Shown: in pieces, positions 27,700 to 36,994 of the stretch
How positions within the stretch are numbered: position 1 is the stretch's first letter
Layout: every line of letters starts with the position of its first letter
NCBI RefSeq assembly: GCF_000169095.1
Contig: NZ_AAVU01000016.1
Span: 1 to 64,000, forward strand
DNA from: Lyngbya sp. PCC 8106
GTDB lineage: Bacteria; Cyanobacteriota; Cyanobacteriia; Cyanobacteriales; Microcoleaceae
Length of the DNA stretch: 64,000 nt
Direction: 5' to 3'
The notes under the pieces: generated by a model
The model's database searches: none
Told to the model about the DNA's origin: nothing
Seen by the model: the letters and a program-made list of their open reading frames with translations, nothing else
Made by a program: the position numbers and the translations under genes

Positions 27700-28920
27700 A
27701 TGAGTAAATCTTCTGTCGTCAACAGTTCCAAAACCTCAGATTCCCTGGAACCTGCATTAAAAGACGTTTTAGGGAGTCTAGATATTCAACTCGAAGACGA
27801 ACTTTCCCGATATCGACGTTATCGACGTAAGACAACCCCCGCAACGACGGCTAAAAAGCCTTCTAACTCCTACACCCAAAAACCCTCAGAAGTGTTGTCA
27901 GTCTCAGACGGTGAAAATAATATAGAACCCAGTTCGACACCTTCTTCCCAGTCTAAATCATCGAGTTCTCAAACCTCATCGGGTTGGGAATCAGTGGTTT
28001 TACCGGGTTCTGCACCTCTCGCCCCTCGTTCTCCCAAAACCCAGTTACAGTCAGAACCCACTTACTCCAACTCATCGGATTCTTCTTTCACTTCATCCTC
28101 TGATAATACCAATGAACCCGATGGCTATCTCGAATCTTCTCAACAACTGGTTACAAGCTTAGAAGAACGTCGGGCGAAGCGTCGGCAACGGAGTTGGGCA
28201 GCGAGTTTGTTTACGCCTGTTGGAATTGGCTCAATGTTGCTGTTTCTCTTTTCCTGTATTGGTCTAGGCTATGTTGTGATGTCTCCGTCAGGAATGGCAA
28301 CTTTAGGGTTAAATCGTTGGTTGAGTAAATTGAACCCCAACGCCCAACAAACAGACAAAACAACTGACCCCAATACAATTGAATCAATTGAACCTCAACC
28401 GAACTTAGCCGCTCGTGAATTTGTCGATCTCGATTTAGATACACTCAGTAATATTAATCCTAGTCCAAATCCGATTCCGGCTCCGGCGACTCAAACTCCG
28501 ACTCCAACCAATGGTCAGAGTTTAACCCCTCCGAGTCCGTTACCGAGTGGCCCCGGAATGAGCAACCTCACCAACGAACTGCTTCCAGATCCGGTTCCAC
28601 CAACGCCCAAACCCATACCCCAAACCGCGCCCGCACCCGCTCCCGTTCCCAAACCCGCAGCCGGAGCCGCTACCAAACCCAATACTAATCCGGTGAGAGC
28701 GAGTGATAGTCTGTACTACGTGGTGACATCTTACACTGATGAGCGAGGGCTAGAAAAAGCCAGAGAAGTGGTACCCGATGCCTATGTGCGAGAGTTTAAA
28801 ACGGGGGTAAAAGTGCAAATGGGGGCGTTGGATAATCCAGAAGCCGCCAAACGGTTAGCTGAAGAACTGCGGGTACAAGGAATTTCTGTACAGTACGACA
28901 CCCCGAAAGCAGGGCAATAG
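27700..28920 (+). CDS. single-pass membrane protein with C-terminal SPOR domain
   Basis: A 406-residue protein. It has a cytoplasmic Ser/Pro-rich N-terminus with a basic cluster (SRYRRYRRK, about 38-46), one membrane helix at about 177-196, and a Pro-rich periplasmic stalk (to about 330). The SPOR domain (about 335-402) includes SLYYVVTSYTDERGLEKARE and KTGVKVQMGALDNPEAAKRL. SPOR domains bind denuded peptidoglycan at division sites. The stop is 19 bases before pspA on the same strand, suggesting an operon linking wall and membrane maintenance. Confidence 0.85.
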   Translation: MSKSSVVNSSKTSDSLEPALKDVLGSLDIQLEDELSRYRRYRRKTTPATTAKKPSNSYTQKPSEVLSVSDGENNIEPSSTPSSQSKSSSSQTSSGWESVVLPGSAPLAPRSPKTQLQSEPTYSNSSDSSFTSSSDNTNEPDGYLESSQQLVTSLEERRAKRRQRSWAASLFTPVGIGSMLLFLFSCIGLGYVVMSPSGMATLGLNRWLSKLNPNAQQTDKTTDPNTIESIEPQPNLAAREFVDLDLDTLSNINPSPNPIPAPATQTPTPTNGQSLTPPSPLPSGPGMSNLTNELLPDPVPPTPKPIPQTAPAPAPVPKPAAGAATKPNTNPVRASDSLYYVVTSYTDERGLEKAREVVPDAYVREFKTGVKVQMGALDNPEAAKRLAEELRVQGISVQYDTPKAGQ

Positions 28921-28939
28921 GTTGGGAGAAGATTGAATT

Positions 28940-29614
28940 ATGGGCTTTTTTGATCGCATTTGGCGAGTGATTCGTGCCAACATTAATAGTTTGATTAGTC
29001 AAGCCGAAGATCCAGAGAAAATTCTGGAACAAACGGTGATGGATATGCAAGAGGACTTGGTGCAACTCAGACAAGCCGTTGCTCAAGCCATTGCCACCCA
29101 AAAACGCACCGAACGACAATGTTCTCAGGCGAAAACGACCGCCGAAGAATGGTACAGACGAGCGCAACTGGCTTTGCAAAAAGGGGAAGAACGACTCGCC
29201 CGAGAAGCGTTAACTCGTCGCAAATCCTATCTAGAAACCGAAGCGGCAATGTCGTCTCAACTCGAACAGCAAGCTCAAGTTGTTGATCAGTTACGGAAAA
29301 ATATGCGAAAGCTAGAGAGTAAAATTAGTGAGGCGAAGGCGAAAAAAGACTTGTTTATTGCTCGGGCGCGATCGGCGAAAGCTTCGGAAAAACTCAACGA
29401 GATTCTCGGCAATACTAGCACGGGTGGGGCAATCAATGCCTTTGAACAGATGGAAGACAAGGTGATGCAGCTTGAAGCCCGTTCTCAGGCGATGGCTGAA
29501 CTCTCGGCTAATGATCTCGAAAAACAGTTTGATGCTCTCGAAAGCAGCGATGATGATGTTGATGCGGAGTTGGCTGCAATGAAAGCAAAAATGTTACCCG
29601 GAAATAGTGATTGA
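28940..29614 (+). CDS. pspA: PspA/IM30 family protein (PspA-like paralogue)
   Basis: A 224-residue coiled-coil protein of the ESCRT-III-related PspA/Vipp1 superfamily. It has an amphipathic N-terminal helix (MGFFDRIWRVIRANINSLIS) that binds membranes, then EDPEKILEQTVMDMQEDLVQ and long heptad helices. It lacks the C-terminal extension of the neighbouring paralogue, so it is the PspA-like one. These proteins form rods or rings that protect stressed membranes. It begins 19 bases after the SPOR gene and lies 172 bases before vipp1. Confidence 0.9.
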   Translation: MGFFDRIWRVIRANINSLISQAEDPEKILEQTVMDMQEDLVQLRQAVAQAIATQKRTERQCSQAKTTAEEWYRRAQLALQKGEERLAREALTRRKSYLETEAAMSSQLEQQAQVVDQLRKNMRKLESKISEAKAKKDLFIARARSAKASEKLNEILGNTSTGGAINAFEQMEDKVMQLEARSQAMAELSANDLEKQFDALESSDDDVDAELAAMKAKMLPGNSD

Positions 29615-29786
29615 CGGAGAATCTAAAAAATTCAGTACCCAGCAAGAGGGCTAGATCCGGTAATAGGGTTAAACTAGAGGTAGTAGCTAGTAGAAGTTGG
29701 CTTTGAGCAACTGACTCTATACAGGTCGGTTAAATTGTCAACCTACTGCAATTAACTTTATAAACCGCTAAAGGAAAAACAACGTT

Positions 29787-30572
29787 ATGGGACTATTCGA
29801 TCGGATTAGCCGTGTCGTGAGATCGAACCTAAACGATATGGTGAGCAAGGCTGAAGATCCAGAAAAGATCTTAGAGCAGACTCTTATTGAGATGCAGGAA
29901 GACCTGGTACAACTCCGTCAGGCTGTGGCTCAGGCAATTGCTTCTCAAAAACGCAGCCAACAGCAATATAACCAATCTCAATCTCAATCCAACCAGTGGC
30001 TATCTCGCGCTCAATTGGCTCTGCAAAAGGGAGATGAAAACCTGGCTCGTGAAGCTTTGCAGCGCAAAAAGAGTTATGAGGAGCAAGCCAACACCGTTAA
30101 GTTGACTCTCGATCAGCAAACCGCTCAAGTCGATACCCTTAAACGGAACTTAATTCAGCTAGAGAGTAAAATCTCTGAAGCCAAGACTAAGAAAAATATG
30201 CTCAAGGCTCGGGCGCAAGCCGCGAAAGCGAATGAGCAGTTACAGGGAATGCTAGGTGGTATTGATGCAAGCGGCGGAATGGCAGCTTTTGAACGGATGG
30301 AAGAAAAAGTTCTGCAAATGGAAGCTCGTTCTCAAGCCGTAGGAGAATTGGCGGGTGCAGATTTAGACAGTCAGTTTAAAGCGCTTGAAGCCGGAAGCGG
30401 TGTTGATGATGAGTTGGAAGCGCTCAAAGTGCAAATGCTCGGTGGCTCGGCTCAACCCCAAGCTCAACTTCCCGCAGGTGAACAACCGGCTTCTACTCCT
30501 CAAACTCCCGCCCAAAAAGCAGAAGTCGATAGTGAGTTGGAAGAGTTACGCAAGCAACTCGATAATCTATAA
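29787..30572 (+). CDS. vipp1: Vipp1/IM30, thylakoid membrane biogenesis protein
   Basis: A 261-residue PspA-superfamily protein with the same opening plan (MGLFDRISRVVRSNLNDMVS, EDPEKILEQTLIEMQEDLVQ), a heptad core, and an extra C-terminal segment. That segment is a Pro/Gln linker (GEQPASTPQTPAQ) followed by a short helix (EVDSELEELRKQLDN), the diagnostic Vipp1 tail. It assembles into rings and is needed for thylakoid integrity. It arose with the upstream pspA by tandem duplication. The start has AAAGGAAA upstream. A decayed copy of its tail follows at 30620-30690. Confidence 0.93.
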   Translation: MGLFDRISRVVRSNLNDMVSKAEDPEKILEQTLIEMQEDLVQLRQAVAQAIASQKRSQQQYNQSQSQSNQWLSRAQLALQKGDENLAREALQRKKSYEEQANTVKLTLDQQTAQVDTLKRNLIQLESKISEAKTKKNMLKARAQAAKANEQLQGMLGGIDASGGMAAFERMEEKVLQMEARSQAVGELAGADLDSQFKALEAGSGVDDELEALKVQMLGGSAQPQAQLPAGEQPASTPQTPAQKAEVDSELEELRKQLDNL

Positions 30573-30619
30573 CTGGAGATGCAGGGAGTTGCGAGACAGC
30601 ATTCAACTTTAGCTGTTTA

Positions 30620-30690
30620 AACTCTGCCTACCAAAACAGAAGTTGATAGCGAGTGGAAAGACTAACCTCAGCAACTCAACAAAATCGAAT
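30620..30690 (+). pseudogene. decayed duplicate of the vipp1 C-terminal tail
   Basis: Translating from about 30636 gives KTEVDSEW.., matching KAEVDSEL.. of vipp1. At DNA level CAGAAGTTGATAGCGAGT parallels CAGAAGTCGATAGTGAGT, followed by CAGCAACTCAACAAAATC against AAGCAACTCGATAATCTA. A stop interrupts it. It is a remnant with no start of its own. Confidence 0.55.
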
Positions 30691-30721
30691 TGGGGAGACT
30701 TAGAGTTTGGAAATTGTGTTG

Positions 30722-30797
30722 AACAATGGCTCTCTGTTAAGAATGGGTTGAGGTTGTCGGAAAATTAACGACTTCGCACTCATAGAGAGCCATTGTT
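30722..30797 (+). repeat. 14-base perfect inverted repeat with 48-base loop
   Basis: AACAATGGCTCTCT (30722-30735) is the exact reverse complement of 30784-30797. The loop has a small inner GTCG/CGAC stem. It could terminate or stabilise the vipp1 transcript, or be a small dispersed element. Confidence 0.5.
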
Positions 30798-30941
30798 TCC
30801 AACTCTCCTCGGAATATTCCCTGACTCCGAAAAAATAAGAGGGTTGATTCTGACAGAAATTACAGAAAAGACTTGAACTTTCGGGGGGAAATCAGGAATA
30901 ATAGGTTGGAGTCCTGTCATTGATCTGTTCTCAACTTAACA

Positions 30942-31190
30942 ATGTCTAAAGTGCGTTTACTGATTCTCAGTTCCTTTGCTTCCGGCTTCGGTTTATGTTC
31001 CATTGTATTTTCTGTGTTTACAATGGCTTCTGAATTGAGCTTTGGGACAATGTTTCGGTTTCTCTTGACTTTGATTTTTTTCGGAATTAATCTTTTGTTT
31101 ACCGTTCACTATTATGCTTTGATGCTCCGAGATTTTAAGCGGTTATCTCGCGCTCAAAACCAAATTCAACAAGTGACAACAACGTTTTAA
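30942..31190 (+). CDS. small two-helix membrane protein, unknown
   Basis: An 82-residue protein. Two hydrophobic segments (about 5-27 and 36-60, the second MFRFLLTLIFFGINLLFTVH) are followed by a basic, polar C-terminus (LRDFKRLSRAQNQIQQ). No motif points to a function. It lies 45 bases before the glutaredoxin gene on the same strand and may share its transcript. No strong ribosome site is seen. Confidence 0.6.
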   Translation: MSKVRLLILSSFASGFGLCSIVFSVFTMASELSFGTMFRFLLTLIFFGINLLFTVHYYALMLRDFKRLSRAQNQIQQVTTTF

Positions 31191-31235
31191 CTGAGTCGAT
31201 TTCATCAAAAAAATAACATCATAAAACCCTAAATT

Positions 31236-31553
31236 ATGTTTGATTTTCTTAATCCTATCCTGGGACGGCATCCTGAACAAGTTAAAGCTAATGTTGAAAT
31301 TTATACTTGGCAAACCTGTCCCTATTGTATTCGAGCTAAGTTATTATTGTGGTGGAAAGGGGTTAATTATACTGAGTATAAAATAGATGGTGATAATACT
31401 GCCCGAAACCAAATGGCTGAACGGGCAAATGGGCGTCGTAGTGTTCCTCAAATTTTTATTAATCATCAACATATTGGCGGATGCGATGAGCTTTATCAAC
31501 TCAATAGTCAAGGAAGTTTAGATCCGTTGTTAGCGGAAAGTGTTGCTATCTAA
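31236..31553 (+). CDS. grxC: glutaredoxin, dithiol CPYC type
   Basis: A 105-residue thiol-disulfide oxidoreductase with active site TCPYCIRAK (Cys28-Pro-Tyr-Cys31), the cis-Pro motif RRSVPQIFINHQHIGG, and the glutathione-binding GGCDEL. It reduces disulfides using glutathione, for which gshA lies at 42047-43201. An N-terminal extension of about 20 residues precedes the fold. The stop codon overlaps the menD stop by 4 bases on the opposite strand, a tail-to-tail overlap. Confidence 0.92.
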   Translation: MFDFLNPILGRHPEQVKANVEIYTWQTCPYCIRAKLLLWWKGVNYTEYKIDGDNTARNQMAERANGRRSVPQIFINHQHIGGCDELYQLNSQGSLDPLLAESVAI

Positions 31554-33295
31554 GACTCTAATTCAGTTGCTAATTGATTGAGTGTATTTTGCCGCCATTG
31601 TGCGTCTTGTTTGCGGTTTGTAGGAATTTCTAGCACTCGAATTCCTTGGGTTGGTAATGGGTTTAGATGTTGTTGGAGTTGATGCCAAGACTCGATTTTT
31701 TGATACTCTACTCCATAAGTTGTGCAGAGTTGAGAAAAATCAATATGTTGAGGTGTTGCAAAGAATTCTTCAAAAGGTGGATTAAATTCGGCAATGGGTA
31801 ACAGTTCAAAAATTCCGCCTCCGTTATTATTAATGAGAATAATGGTTAAATGTCCGATCAATTTATTTCTGAGTAAAAATCCATTAGTATCGTGAAGTAA
31901 AGCGAGATCTCCTGTTAGTAATACACTGCTTTGATGACGATGAGCGATGCCTAAAGCTGTGGATAATGTCCCATCAATTCCATTTGCACCTCGATTAAAA
32001 AAGGGTTGAATTTCTAAAGAATTGGGCATCCAGAAAAATTCTACATCTCGGACAGGCATACTATTAGAGATAAATAATGGGGTTTTATACGGTAATATTT
32101 GTGGCAAAAGCCAAGAGATTTTTGGTTCTGTTAAGGCTTCAAGTGTTGTCATTTCTTGTTCTAATTTTTGTCTCACAACAGCTTCTTTATTCTGCCAGAG
32201 TTGGAGATAAGTTTTGTTATTTTTATGAGGTTTTAAGTCGGATAAACTCTCAGCAATTTGTTCGATATAATACCGCAAATGAATCGCTGAGTTGTGTAGA
32301 GAATTGAGGTTTTGATAGGTTTGATCGATAATAAAGGTTTGAGGGGAATTGTTTTTTAACCACGTTCTCAGTTGTTTACTGGTTGGTAAATCTCCAATTT
32401 GAATCACAATTTTAGGGGCGAGTTTTTCGGCACCGTTTGGATGGCGTAAAATTAAGTCATAGGTTGAAATTAAGTTCGGGTTAATGTGATGATAATTTCT
32501 CAGGGGAGATAACCCTTCTGCCAACACTGGCCAGTTTAAAAACTGGGATAGTTTAGCAACCGCTTGACTGTATAATTGAGGAGACTGGGGTTGAGCGACT
32601 CCCGAAATAATTAAGCCTTGTTGACAAGATTGCCATTTTTCAAGATAGGGGTTTAAATTAAGAGTAGAATGAAGAAGTTGTTCTGAAGAAACTATCGAAA
32701 AAAAATCGGAGGGAAACGTTGCTTCTAATGCTAAAGCTGCGGGTTGGGGGACAGGGATTAAAGGATCACGAAACGGACAATTTAGATGCACTGGCCCCGG
32801 TATCGGAACCTGCGTTCGTTCCCATCCATAGATTAGCGTTTGTCGCAGATAACCTAACAGTTCAAGCTCTAAAGAAGGGGTTGCAAGTTCGCTCTGCCAC
32901 GTGGGATAATGACCGTATAATTTAACTTGATCAATTGTTTGTCCAGCGTGACAATTTCGTAATTCAGGCGGACGATCTGCTGTTAAAATTAATAACGGAA
33001 CTCGACTTTCTCGAGCTTCGATAACAGCCGGATAAAAGTTTGCTCCTGCGGTTCCCGAGGTACAAACCAAAACAGTAGGTAAACCTGATTTTTTAGCGAT
33101 TCCCAAGGCAAAAAAAGCCGCAGAACGTTCATCTAAAACGGGAATTGTTTCAATTTCAGACTGTTGGGAAAAGGCAAATGTTAGCGGGCTAGAACGAGAG
33201 CCAGGGCTAATAATAGCGGTGGTTAATCCTAGTTTGTATAGGGTTTCAACAATAATCGAAGCCCAGATGGTATTTATATTACGAAAGTCGATCAT
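31550..33295 (-). CDS. menD: SEPHCHC synthase MenD
   Basis: A 581-residue thiamine-diphosphate enzyme joining isochorismate and 2-oxoglutarate in phylloquinone synthesis. Seen: SPGSRSSPLTFAF, DERSAAFFALGIAKKSGLP with the catalytic-type Glu, VCTSGTAGANFYPAVIEA, LILTADRPPELRNCHAGQTI, and the cofactor motif LTGDLALLHDTNG..NNNGGGIF. The length and both ends fit the family. It reads toward grxC and divergently from dnaE across a 78-base gap. Confidence 0.95.
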   Translation of the reverse strand: MIDFRNINTIWASIIVETLYKLGLTTAIISPGSRSSPLTFAFSQQSEIETIPVLDERSAAFFALGIAKKSGLPTVLVCTSGTAGANFYPAVIEARESRVPLLILTADRPPELRNCHAGQTIDQVKLYGHYPTWQSELATPSLELELLGYLRQTLIYGWERTQVPIPGPVHLNCPFRDPLIPVPQPAALALEATFPSDFFSIVSSEQLLHSTLNLNPYLEKWQSCQQGLIISGVAQPQSPQLYSQAVAKLSQFLNWPVLAEGLSPLRNYHHINPNLISTYDLILRHPNGAEKLAPKIVIQIGDLPTSKQLRTWLKNNSPQTFIIDQTYQNLNSLHNSAIHLRYYIEQIAESLSDLKPHKNNKTYLQLWQNKEAVVRQKLEQEMTTLEALTEPKISWLLPQILPYKTPLFISNSMPVRDVEFFWMPNSLEIQPFFNRGANGIDGTLSTALGIAHRHQSSVLLTGDLALLHDTNGFLLRNKLIGHLTIILINNNGGGIFELLPIAEFNPPFEEFFATPQHIDFSQLCTTYGVEYQKIESWHQLQQHLNPLPTQGIRVLEIPTNRKQDAQWRQNTLNQLATELES

Positions 33296-33373
33296 TATTC
33301 TATCATACTGAAGTTAACAAATCTATTCAATTTCTACGGTTTAAAGTCTCTATAAAATCTCTGGAAAATAATT

Positions 33374-36300
33374 ATGTCTTTTGTAGGGTTGCACATTCAT
33401 AGTGATTATAGCCTGTTAGATGGAGCCTCTCAATTACCTCAATTAATTGAACGAGCCGTTGAGTTAAAAATGCCGGCGATCGCTGTAACCGATCATGGTG
33501 TTATGTACGGTGCAATTGAGTTAATTAAACAGTGTCGAAGCAAGGGAATTAAACCCATTATTGGGAATGAAATGTATGTCATTAATGCTGATGTTACTCA
33601 ACAGCAGGGTCGTTTAAAAAAATATCATCAAGTGGTTTTAGCTAAAAATACAAAAGGCTACAAAAACCTCGTTAAACTGACAACAATTTCTCATCTCCAA
33701 GGATTTCAAGGAAAAGGAATTTTTGCCCGTCCCTGCATTAATAAAGAGCTTTTAAAACAGTATCACGAAGGGTTAATTGTGACAAGTGCTTGTTTGGGAG
33801 GTGAACTTCCCCAAGCCATTTTACAGGGACGCTCAGATGTCGCTCGCAAAGTCGCTAAATGGTATCAAGATGTATTTGGGGAAGATTATTATATAGAAAT
33901 ACAGGATCACGGTTCTCCTGAAGATCGAATTGTTAACGTAGAGTTAGTCAAAATCGCCCGGGAATTTGACATTAAAATTATTGCAACCAATGACTCTCAT
34001 TTTATCTCTTGTTATGATGTAGAAGCTCACGATGCGTTACTTTGTATTAACACCCAAAAACTAATTACCGAAGATAAAAGAATGCGGTATTCGGGGACTG
34101 AATATCTCAAATCAGCCGAAGAAATGGCGCAGTTATTTCGTGATCATTTACCGGATGATGTGATTCGAGAAGCGATTGCAAATACAATAGAAGTTTCTGA
34201 AAAAATTGAACCCTACACAGGAATTTTAGGTGAATCTCGTATTCCAGATTATCCCATTCCACCGAATCATACATCCGATACTTATCTCGAAGAAGTGACC
34301 TGGAAAGGGCTAATAGAAAGATTACAAGACCAGATAAAAATACAGACTCGTTCAGAAATTCCACCTGTTTATCGGGAACGTTTAGAATACGAACTGAAAA
34401 TGATGCAAAAAATGGGATTTTCCACCTATTTTTTGGTCGTTTGGGATTATATTAAATATGCTCGTGATCATCAGATTCCCGTCGGCCCAGGTCGAGGTTC
34501 TGCCGCAGGTTCTTTGGTAGCTTATTCTTTAGGAATTACTAATATTGATCCGGTTCATCACGGACTATTATTTGAGCGTTTTTTGAATCCAGAACGGAAA
34601 TCTATGCCTGATATTGATACTGATTTTTGTATCGCTAGACGGGATGAAATGATTCGATATGTAACGAACCAATATGGCGAAGATAAAGTTGCTCAGATTA
34701 TAACATTTAACCGCATGACCTCGAAAGCGGTTTTAAAAGATGTTGCTAGAGTGTTAGGAATTCCTTATAGTAAATCCGATCAAATGGCAAAATTAATTCC
34801 GGTTTCTAGAGGAAAACCCGCCAAATTAAAAGTAATGATTTCTGATGATACGCCCTCGCCGGAATTTAAAAGCGCCTACGAAACTGAAGATGTTCCAATC
34901 AAAAATGATCTGGGAAATGAAGTCGGAACGATTCCTGTGCGTCAGTGGATAGATATGGCAATTCGGATCGAAGGTACTAACAAAACTTTCGGAGTTCATG
35001 CTGCGGGTGTGGTGATTTCTAAACAGCCTTTAGATGAAATTGTTCCTCTACAACGTAATAATGATGGGGCTGTGATTACTCAATATTTTATGGAAGATAT
35101 TGAGGCACTCGGACTCTTAAAAATGGATTTTTTGGGCTTAAAAAACCTCACGATTATTCAGCGAGTTGTGGAATTGATTGAAGAAAATCATCATTTTAAA
35201 ATGATCCCTGATCAACTTCCTTTCGATGAACGGAAAGCTTGTCAAATTTTAGCAAAAGGAAAGATTAAAAAACTGCCAGAGGATATCCAAAAAACCTATA
35301 AATTATTAGAACGAGGGGATTTAGAAGGTGTATTTCAGTTGGAATCCTCGGGAATGCGGCAAATTGTTCGGGATTTAAAACCCTCTAATATTGAGGATAT
35401 TTCCTCTATTTTGGCTTTATATCGACCTGGCCCCTTAGATGCGGGATTAATTCCTAAATTTATTGATCGTAAACATAAAAGAGTCCCGATTGAATATGAA
35501 CATCCGTTGTTAGAATCGATTTTACAAGAAACATACGGGATTCTCGTTTATCAAGAACAAATTATGAAAATGGCGCAAGATTTAGCGGGATATTCGTTAG
35601 GTCAAGCGGATTTATTACGTCGGGCGATGGGGAAAAAGAAACTCTCAGAAATGCAGAAACAAAGAGAAGCATTTATTGATGGTTCAACGAAAAATGGTGT
35701 GAGTAAACAAATTGCTGAACATTTATTTGATCAGATGTTAGCATTCGCAGAATATTGTTTTAATAAATCCCATTCGATGGCTTATGGATTTGTCACCTAT
35801 CAAACTGCTTATCTCAAAGCCAATTATCCTGTTGAATATATGGCAGCATTGCTCACCGAAAATAGTGATAACACAGATAAAGTTCAAAAATATATTGATT
35901 CCTGTCAACGCAGTTTAAAGATTAAGGTTGTATCGCCAGATGTTAATCATTCAAATGTTGATTTTACGCCTTCAGATGGTGAAATTATCTTTGGTTTATC
36001 TGCTATTAAAAACGTAGGAGAAACAGCAATTGAGAATATTTTAGCAGCTCGAAAGGAGGGGGGGAAGTTTAGTGATTTACCTGATTTTTGTAGTCGAGTT
36101 AGCTTACATATCGTCAATAGTCGGGCTTTGGAATCTTTAATCAAATGCGGCGCGTTAGATAGTTTACATCAAAATCGAAAACAAGCAATTGAATATTTAA
36201 ACTTTTTAATTCCCTGGGCGCAAGGAAAAGCGAAGGATCGAGAAATTGGTCAGAGTAGTATTTTTGATTTGTTAGGGGATACAACCACAAAGAGTACCAA

Positions 36301-36994
36301 TGAGGGCGCTCCTAAACCTCCAAAAACTGATGATTTTTCGACTCCAGAAAAGTTACAATTTGAGAAAGAATTACTGGGTTTCTATGTTTCTGAACATCCT
36401 CTCCAATCTGTAATTAAAGCCTATCCTGTCGAAGATGCAATTACTTTACAAGATTTAGCGGAACACAAAGGAAAAAAAGTTAAAGTATTTTTGGTGATTG
36501 TAGAAGTCAAACGCCATGTTACCAAGAAAGGGGAAACGATGGCTTTTCTAAAAGTTGAGGATATGAGCGGACAAGCGGAAGCGATTGTTTTCCCTCGAAC
36601 TTTTCAAGAGATTCTAACTTCTCTCGAAGAAAACAAGTCTTTCTTGGTAACGGGTAAAGTCGATAAGCAGGAGGAGAAAATTCAGCTTATTATTGAGGAA
36701 GCGGAATCCGTTGAACACCTTTTGCAAAGCGTAAAACCTACCGAAAAACTACCCTCAGTTAGACTCTACCTAACACCCGAAGAAATCGAACAAACATCAA
36801 AATTAGATAATCTGAAAACGATTTTAGAGGATTATAATGGAAACCCAGACCAGAAAAAATACCCCGTTGAAGCAGTCGTCTCCAACCAATATTTAGTGAG
36901 ATTTGGTTCTCGTTTTTGGGTCGAAGATCGAGAAGGAATTGTTGATCGCCTCAAAAGTAGTCAATTTCAAGCGAGTATTTATAACAATGACTAG
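33374..36994 (+). CDS. dnaE: DNA polymerase III alpha subunit, uninterrupted
   Basis: A 1206-residue replicative polymerase. PHP domain at the N-terminus (GLHIHSDYSLLDGA, VTDHGVMYGA), polymerase palm with PGRGSAAGSLVAYSL and the catalytic acids PDIDTDF (D413, D415, D417), tandem helix-hairpin-helix region, and an OB fold near 1030-1110 (VKVFLVIVEVKRHVTKKGE). The site where many cyanobacteria carry the split DnaE intein reads AEY-CFNKSH without insertion (Tyr794/Cys795), so the gene is whole. The last four bases overlap the convergent peroxiredoxin-like gene. Confidence 0.97.
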   Translation: MSFVGLHIHSDYSLLDGASQLPQLIERAVELKMPAIAVTDHGVMYGAIELIKQCRSKGIKPIIGNEMYVINADVTQQQGRLKKYHQVVLAKNTKGYKNLVKLTTISHLQGFQGKGIFARPCINKELLKQYHEGLIVTSACLGGELPQAILQGRSDVARKVAKWYQDVFGEDYYIEIQDHGSPEDRIVNVELVKIAREFDIKIIATNDSHFISCYDVEAHDALLCINTQKLITEDKRMRYSGTEYLKSAEEMAQLFRDHLPDDVIREAIANTIEVSEKIEPYTGILGESRIPDYPIPPNHTSDTYLEEVTWKGLIERLQDQIKIQTRSEIPPVYRERLEYELKMMQKMGFSTYFLVVWDYIKYARDHQIPVGPGRGSAAGSLVAYSLGITNIDPVHHGLLFERFLNPERKSMPDIDTDFCIARRDEMIRYVTNQYGEDKVAQIITFNRMTSKAVLKDVARVLGIPYSKSDQMAKLIPVSRGKPAKLKVMISDDTPSPEFKSAYETEDVPIKNDLGNEVGTIPVRQWIDMAIRIEGTNKTFGVHAAGVVISKQPLDEIVPLQRNNDGAVITQYFMEDIEALGLLKMDFLGLKNLTIIQRVVELIEENHHFKMIPDQLPFDERKACQILAKGKIKKLPEDIQKTYKLLERGDLEGVFQLESSGMRQIVRDLKPSNIEDISSILALYRPGPLDAGLIPKFIDRKHKRVPIEYEHPLLESILQETYGILVYQEQIMKMAQDLAGYSLGQADLLRRAMGKKKLSEMQKQREAFIDGSTKNGVSKQIAEHLFDQMLAFAEYCFNKSHSMAYGFVTYQTAYLKANYPVEYMAALLTENSDNTDKVQKYIDSCQRSLKIKVVSPDVNHSNVDFTPSDGEIIFGLSAIKNVGETAIENILAARKEGGKFSDLPDFCSRVSLHIVNSRALESLIKCGALDSLHQNRKQAIEYLNFLIPWAQGKAKDREIGQSSIFDLLGDTTTKSTNEGAPKPPKTDDFSTPEKLQFEKELLGFYVSEHPLQSVIKAYPVEDAITLQDLAEHKGKKVKVFLVIVEVKRHVTKKGETMAFLKVEDMSGQAEAIVFPRTFQEILTSLEENKSFLVTGKVDKQEEKIQLIIEEAESVEHLLQSVKPTEKLPSVRLYLTPEEIEQTSKLDNLKTILEDYNGNPDQKKYPVEAVVSNQYLVRFGSRFWVEDREGIVDRLKSSQFQASIYNND

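Larger units (their letters stand above)
30573..30941. other. intergenic region, 369 bases, with a vipp1 tail remnant and a hairpin
   Basis: This contains a degenerate repeat of the vipp1 3' end (30620-30690), then a 14-base inverted repeat (30722-30797). Otherwise AT-rich. No credible open frame. Confidence 0.5.
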
